Assembly (NCBI GenBank): GCA_049672765.1
Contig: JBATWQ010000032.1
Location: 1-23,354 of the forward strand
From: JAGQSZ01 sp049672765
Lineage (GTDB): Bacteria > Actinomycetota > Acidimicrobiia > Acidimicrobiales > Microtrichaceae
DNA length: 23,354 nucleotides
Reading direction: 5' to 3'
Part shown: positions 20,556 through 23,354 of the stretch, piece after piece
Position numbering within the stretch: the stretch's first letter is position 1
Layout: each line of letters opens with the position of its first letter
Translations under genes and position numbers: made by a program
Notes under the pieces: model-generated
What the model saw: the letters and a program-made list of their open reading frames with translations, nothing else
Told to the model about the DNA's origin: nothing
The model's database searches: none

Positions 20556-21004
20556 TTGGCCTGCGACGCTTCCAGTTTGAGCTGGTCCATAGCCTCGTCG
20601 AGTTCGCTGATTCGCCTGGCGAGGCCACGCAGCATCGACCTCGACAGCTGCGGCAGGTCGTCGAGAAGCGTGTTGAAACCGCGTCGATCGATGACCTCTA
20701 GCTTCAGGTCCGTCTTGGCGATGACCGAAGCGGTTCTGGCCACAGCATCTAGAAGGGCGACTTCGCCGAAGTAGCTACCCGGGCCGATCGTCGCGACCGT
20801 TACGCCGTCCTTGACGACGTCGGCCTCGCCGCTGAGGATCATGGCGAACTCCTGTCCGAGCTCGCCCTGGCGGATGATCGTCCGACCTGCCTCGATGCTG
20901 ACCTCGTCGGCGAGACGGTCGATCTCTTCGAGTTCTTTGGTCGTGCACCCCGCGAAGATCGAGATGCTGCGAATCTTCTCGAGTCGATCAGGTGCATGCG
21001 CCAT
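20552..21004 (-). CDS. Stand-alone cyclic nucleotide-binding domain protein
   Basis: This 150-residue protein consists of one cNMP-binding domain of the CRP/PKA type: IFAGCTTKELEEIDRLADEVSIEAGRTIIRQGELGQEFAMILSGEADVV, then the phosphate-binding cassette PGSYFGEVALLDAVARTASV with E81 and R90 in the positions that contact ribose and phosphate. No DNA-binding helix-turn-helix follows; the C-terminus is a helix (LARRISELDEAMDQLKLEAS) suited to dimer or partner contact. It is probably a cytosolic ligand-responsive adaptor. The ATG at 21004 is chosen because TATTGT ends 8 bases upstream, indicating a leaderless mRNA. It is coupled to a downstream lipoprotein gene. Confidence 0.85.
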   Translation of the reverse strand: MAHAPDRLEKIRSISIFAGCTTKELEEIDRLADEVSIEAGRTIIRQGELGQEFAMILSGEADVVKDGVTVATIGPGSYFGEVALLDAVARTASVIAKTDLKLEVIDRRGFNTLLDDLPQLSRSMLRGLARRISELDEAMDQLKLEASQAK

Positions 21005-21012
21005 GGTGCCCG

Positions 21013-21018
21013 ACAATA
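21013..21018 (-). promoter_or_regulatory. -10 box for the cyclic nucleotide-binding gene
   Basis: Minus-strand TATTGT ends 8 bases before the ATG at 21004, in the spacing seen for several other genes here. Confidence 0.4.
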
Positions 21019-21162
21019 TCGGCCTTTGCCTGCGGTTGCAGCGCACTTTGTTGCGACTTCAGAAGCGAAGTTGGCCCGTGACGGTTGTCGAGCCTGTAAC
21101 TATTGCCAGGCTCATTGTGAGTCGCTGCAAACTGGCCAGATGGCCACCACAGAGGGGGATGC

Positions 21163-21537
21163 ATGGTCAAGCTGTTCGCATTTTTGAGGCGCAACCCGGA
21201 GCTGAGCTTCCAGGAGTTCGTGACGCACTGGAGGGAGCAACACGGTCCACTCATCAGGGACGAGCCGACGCTTGCTCGACACATTGTCCGCTACGAACAA
21301 CACGTCCGACACCGCCCCGAACCGATCTCGGGGAACCGGGGTGTGGATGGAGTCGCCGTCCAATGGTTCAATTCCATCGACGACTTCGTCGGGTTCATTT
21401 CCGAGCCCGCCTATGCGGAGCTGATCGCACCGGACGAGAAGCGGATGTTGGACATGGACCAGGTCGAGTTCGTCATCACCGAGGAACCCCACGTGGTGAT
21501 CGACGGGCCACAGGGAATGGCGTCGACAAGTGACTGA
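21163..21537 (+). CDS. EthD-family protein
   Basis: This 124-residue small alpha/beta-barrel protein is of the EthD type. Recognisable features are the opening KLFAFLRRNPELSFQEFVTHWREQHGPLIRD (EthD pattern with HWRxxHGP), RYEQHVRH in the second strand region, and the later DFVGFISEPAYAELIAPDEKRMLD. EthD proteins are dimeric ferredoxin-like folds found beside degradation genes; one is needed for ethyl tert-butyl ether breakdown in Rhodococcus, though the biochemical role is unknown. The ATG follows GGGGGATGC. It overlaps the SDR gene by 8 bases, so they form an operon and probably act on the same compound class. Confidence 0.85.
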   Translation: MVKLFAFLRRNPELSFQEFVTHWREQHGPLIRDEPTLARHIVRYEQHVRHRPEPISGNRGVDGVAVQWFNSIDDFVGFISEPAYAELIAPDEKRMLDMDQVEFVITEEPHVVIDGPQGMASTSD

Positions 21538-22366
21538 TCAAACGTCGGGTGCAGACACGAGTAACGACGCGTCCAGGAAGGAATCGCGGGGCGGAGTGAT
21601 CGTCACCGGTGGTGGCTCCGGCATCGGCCGGGCGATCTGTGAACGCCTGGGAGCGGATGGCGTTCGGGTCGGGGTACTGGATCGTCGAGACGATCGGGCG
21701 CGCTCGGTCGCGGAAGCCGTCGGTGGGGTTGCGTTGGTGGCCGACGTCGGCGACAGCGCCACCCTGACCGCGGAGTTGGAGCGCGGTGCAACCGAACTCG
21801 ATGGCTTGAGGGGTCTGGTCAACAACGCCGGCGTCGGCAACCTGAAGGCGTTCGAGGATTACACCGACCGCGAGATCGATCTGATCGTTCGTGTGAACTT
21901 GCTGGGCACCTTTTACGGAATGCGCGCTGCTGCGCGTCTCATCAGACAGAACGGGGGAGGCTCGATCGTCAACATCGCGAGCGTTTCGGCGGTACGTCCG
22001 ACGCGGGGCGAGGCTCCGTACTCGGCGGCGAAGGCCGCGGTAATAGCGTTGTCGCAGTCCGGAGCTCTTGAGTGGGCCCCGGATATCCGGGTCAACTGCA
22101 TCTCGCCGGGTTTCATCAGGACACCACTAAACGAGATGTTGGCCGCGGACCCGCAGTCCCTCGATTTGATCGAAGCCGGTACTCCGCTCACACGGGCGGG
22201 CACTGCCGCAGAGGTTGCTGACCTTGTCGCGTTTCTGCTGTCTGAACGAGCCAGCTACATGACCGGCCAGAACGTCGTCATCGACGGAGGCTCGATGCTC
22301 ACCTCGCTGCAGATGGACTCGGTGCTGGGCGGCTTGTTGAGCGGCGGCTTCCCGAACGAAGGCTGA
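21530..22366 (+). CDS. Short-chain dehydrogenase/reductase (SDR)
   Basis: This 278-residue classical SDR has the Rossmann glycine motif TGGGSGIG (26-33), D51 after the second strand (suggesting an NAD preference), NNAG (98-101) and the catalytic Ser-Tyr-Lys set with Y164 and K168 in YSAAK and S151 in NIAS. The late PGFIRTPLNEML and GQNVVIDGGSML segments are also typical. It would oxidise or reduce an alcohol/ketone in the cytosol; substrate unknown. The start is GTG 21530, overlapping the end of the EthD gene by 8 bases. The N-terminal 20 residues are extra and disordered-looking. Confidence 0.9.
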   Translation: MTDQTSGADTSNDASRKESRGGVIVTGGGSGIGRAICERLGADGVRVGVLDRRDDRARSVAEAVGGVALVADVGDSATLTAELERGATELDGLRGLVNNAGVGNLKAFEDYTDREIDLIVRVNLLGTFYGMRAAARLIRQNGGGSIVNIASVSAVRPTRGEAPYSAAKAAVIALSQSGALEWAPDIRVNCISPGFIRTPLNEMLAADPQSLDLIEAGTPLTRAGTAAEVADLVAFLLSERASYMTGQNVVIDGGSMLTSLQMDSVLGGLLSGGFPNEG

Positions 22367-22458
22367 GCGAGGCTTTTACCCAGCAGGCGGCGGTGCGGCG
22401 GACAGGCCTTTCTGATAAGCCTTGTGAGGCATGAACCGCGGCGGCGGGCACGGAGGCG

Positions 22459-22890
22459 ATGATGGGCGTAGGGCGGGGCAGCGGCTGGGGCCGTTCTGTC
22501 GAGATTGCCAGTACTGAAGCGATTGCGGCGCCTGGGCGCGGCGAAGCGCGGACCCTGCGGCTTCCGCTGTTCAGCGTTCCCGTTTCGCTCGTTCGGGTGC
22601 AGATCGCAAGTGCGCTGGTGGTGCTCAACATCTGTGACGTGTTGCTGACGAAGGCGATCCTCCACTTCGGGGGTCTCGAGGGCAATCCGCTGATGGGCGG
22701 ATTGATGGAGGGAACCGCCGCTCCACTGGGAATCAAGACCCTCTTCGCCGCATCGGCGGGCCTGCTCCTCTTCCTCTGTCCCACGGAGTCCCGCCGAGCC
22801 GACCGGGCGGCGGCCACGGTCGCCGGGCTCTACCTGGCTGTCATCATCTGGAACTCGGCGCTGATCGGATGGCTCCTGATCCAGGGCTAG
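22459..22890 (+). CDS. DUF5658-like small membrane protein
   Basis: This 143-residue protein has three hydrophobic helices after an N-terminal region of about 45 residues: IASALVVLNICDVLLTKAIL, IKTLFAASAGLLLFL and TVAGLYLAVIIWNSALIGWLL. The pattern N-x2-D...T, then GGLEGNPLMGGLMEG, then K in the next helix is the DUF5658 signature (NxxD, EaNPlm, K). The function of this family is unknown; it is widely spread in bacteria. Two ATG codons (22459, 22462) are adjacent; either may be used, and a later start is possible since the first 40 residues look non-conserved. It stands alone between the SDR and the amidohydrolase. Confidence 0.7.
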   Translation: MMGVGRGSGWGRSVEIASTEAIAAPGRGEARTLRLPLFSVPVSLVRVQIASALVVLNICDVLLTKAILHFGGLEGNPLMGGLMEGTAAPLGIKTLFAASAGLLLFLCPTESRRADRAAATVAGLYLAVIIWNSALIGWLLIQG

Positions 22891-22908
22891 AACCTGTTTC
22901 AGTATCGG

Positions 22909-22939
22909 CCTGACAGGTCGTCAGATTCGGGGTTACGAT
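22909..22939 (+). promoter_or_regulatory. Amidohydrolase promoter with overlapping palindromic operator
   Basis: A -35-like CTGACA (22910-22915) and -10 TACGAT (22934-22939) are separated by 18 bases, and the -10 ends 6 bases before the ATG, giving a leaderless mRNA. The palindrome CTGACAGGTCGTCAG (22910-22924) covers the -35 and differs from the tetR-region operator by two purines in the core. This placement fits repression by the same TetR-type regulator. Confidence 0.5.
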
Positions 22940-22945
22940 CGGGTC

Positions 22946-23354
22946 ATGAGCGCAGAGCAGGGAAGAGATCAGGGAAGTCCGGGCACACCTCTCGACGAGA
23001 TTCCCAAGATCATCTCGATCGACGACCATGTGATTGAACCTCCGAACGTATGGACCGATCGTCTGCCGTCGAAGTACAGCGACGTCTGGCCCCGAACCGT
23101 TCAGGAGCGCGGCAACATGAACTTCGTGGGCGGTGTTTTCTCCTACGAACCCGACGACGATGGCGCGCTGTGCGACTGGTGGCTCTACGAGGACAAGAAG
23201 ATTCCCCAGACCAGGCTTTCCGCGGCAGCAGGCTTCGACCGCGACGAGGTCAAGGTGGTTGGTATCACCTACGAAGAGATGCGCAAGGGATGTTGGGACC
23301 CCAAGGCCCGCATCGAGGACATGGACGCCAACTGGACCGAGGCACAGATGTGCT
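22946..23354 (+). CDS. Amidohydrolase family protein, 5' part (runs off window)
   Basis: The frame opens at ATG 22946 and stays open to the window end, so only 136 residues are seen. The text IPKIISIDDHVIEPPNVWTDRLPSKY is the hallmark start of actinobacterial amidohydrolase_2 (metal-dependent TIM-barrel hydrolase/decarboxylase) proteins, in which the D-H near the N-terminus belongs to the metal site. GGVFSYEPDDDGALCDWWLYEDKK and the later KARIEDMDANWTEAQM match the same family; the usual domain continues for a further 250 residues or so. Members act as decarboxylases or hydrolases in catabolism of aromatic or steroid compounds. Promoter and possible operator are directly upstream. Confidence 0.85.
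   Translation, partial: MSAEQGRDQGSPGTPLDEIPKIISIDDHVIEPPNVWTDRLPSKYSDVWPRTVQERGNMNFVGGVFSYEPDDDGALCDWWLYEDKKIPQTRLSAAAGFDRDEVKVVGITYEEMRKGCWDPKARIEDMDANWTEAQMC

Overview
The window looks like chromosomal DNA from a high-GC actinobacterium. Class Acidimicrobiia is the best guess, by inference only. Support comes from a mycothiol glycosyltransferase (MshA), an F420-type luciferase-like oxidoreductase, a DUF3039 protein, an RsiG-type coiled-coil protein, GTG starts in stop/start overlaps, and many promoters whose -10 box lies 6-9 bases before the start codon (leaderless mRNAs). No rRNA, tRNA, CRISPR array, insertion sequence or phage gene was seen.

Layout. 1-4950: a DUF2804 gene diverges from a cysteine-less thiolase-like gene (TLP1 type). 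Then come a minus-strand pair (small membrane protein, DUF3039), a small acidic protein, a 7-copy short tandem repeat and a histidine phosphatase. 4950-9350: a CdsA-like membrane protein with a damaged signature motif and a possible 11-codon upstream ORF, an RsiG-like c-di-GMP-binding anti-sigma candidate, then an XRE regulator, mshA and a YbjN-like gene, ending at a hairpin terminator. 9440-14502: a tetR-caiB operon diverges from a gene fusing an HMG-CoA-synthase-like domain to a DUF35/OB fold, followed by a thiolase. 14500-19400: a degenerate GGDEF protein, an LLM oxidoreductase, then ethylmalonyl-CoA mutase (ecm/meaA) overlapping its GTPase chaperone meaB, closed by a long hairpin shared with a convergent cupredoxin lipoprotein. 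19464-23354: the cupredoxin, a cyclic-nucleotide-binding protein coupled to a small lipoprotein, an EthD-SDR pair, a DUF5658 membrane protein, and an amidohydrolase cut off by the window end.

How it fits together. Most enzymes (three thiolase-superfamily proteins, CaiB/BaiF, LLM, Ecm/MeaB, EthD, SDR, amidohydrolase) suggest acyl-CoA, lipid or steroid-like catabolism. A near-identical palindrome, CTGACRGRTCGTCAGA, lies in the tetR/fusion-gene divergent region and again in the amidohydrolase promoter 11 kb away, so one TetR repressor may control both. The RsiG homologue and the degenerate GGDEF protein that keeps an RxxD motif point to c-di-GMP signalling. The fusion protein has lost the synthase nucleophile and all four zinc-ribbon cysteines but sits beside an intact thiolase; a structural partner of that thiolase is the most intriguing possibility. 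Several unrelated short tandem repeats sit at or just after gene ends.
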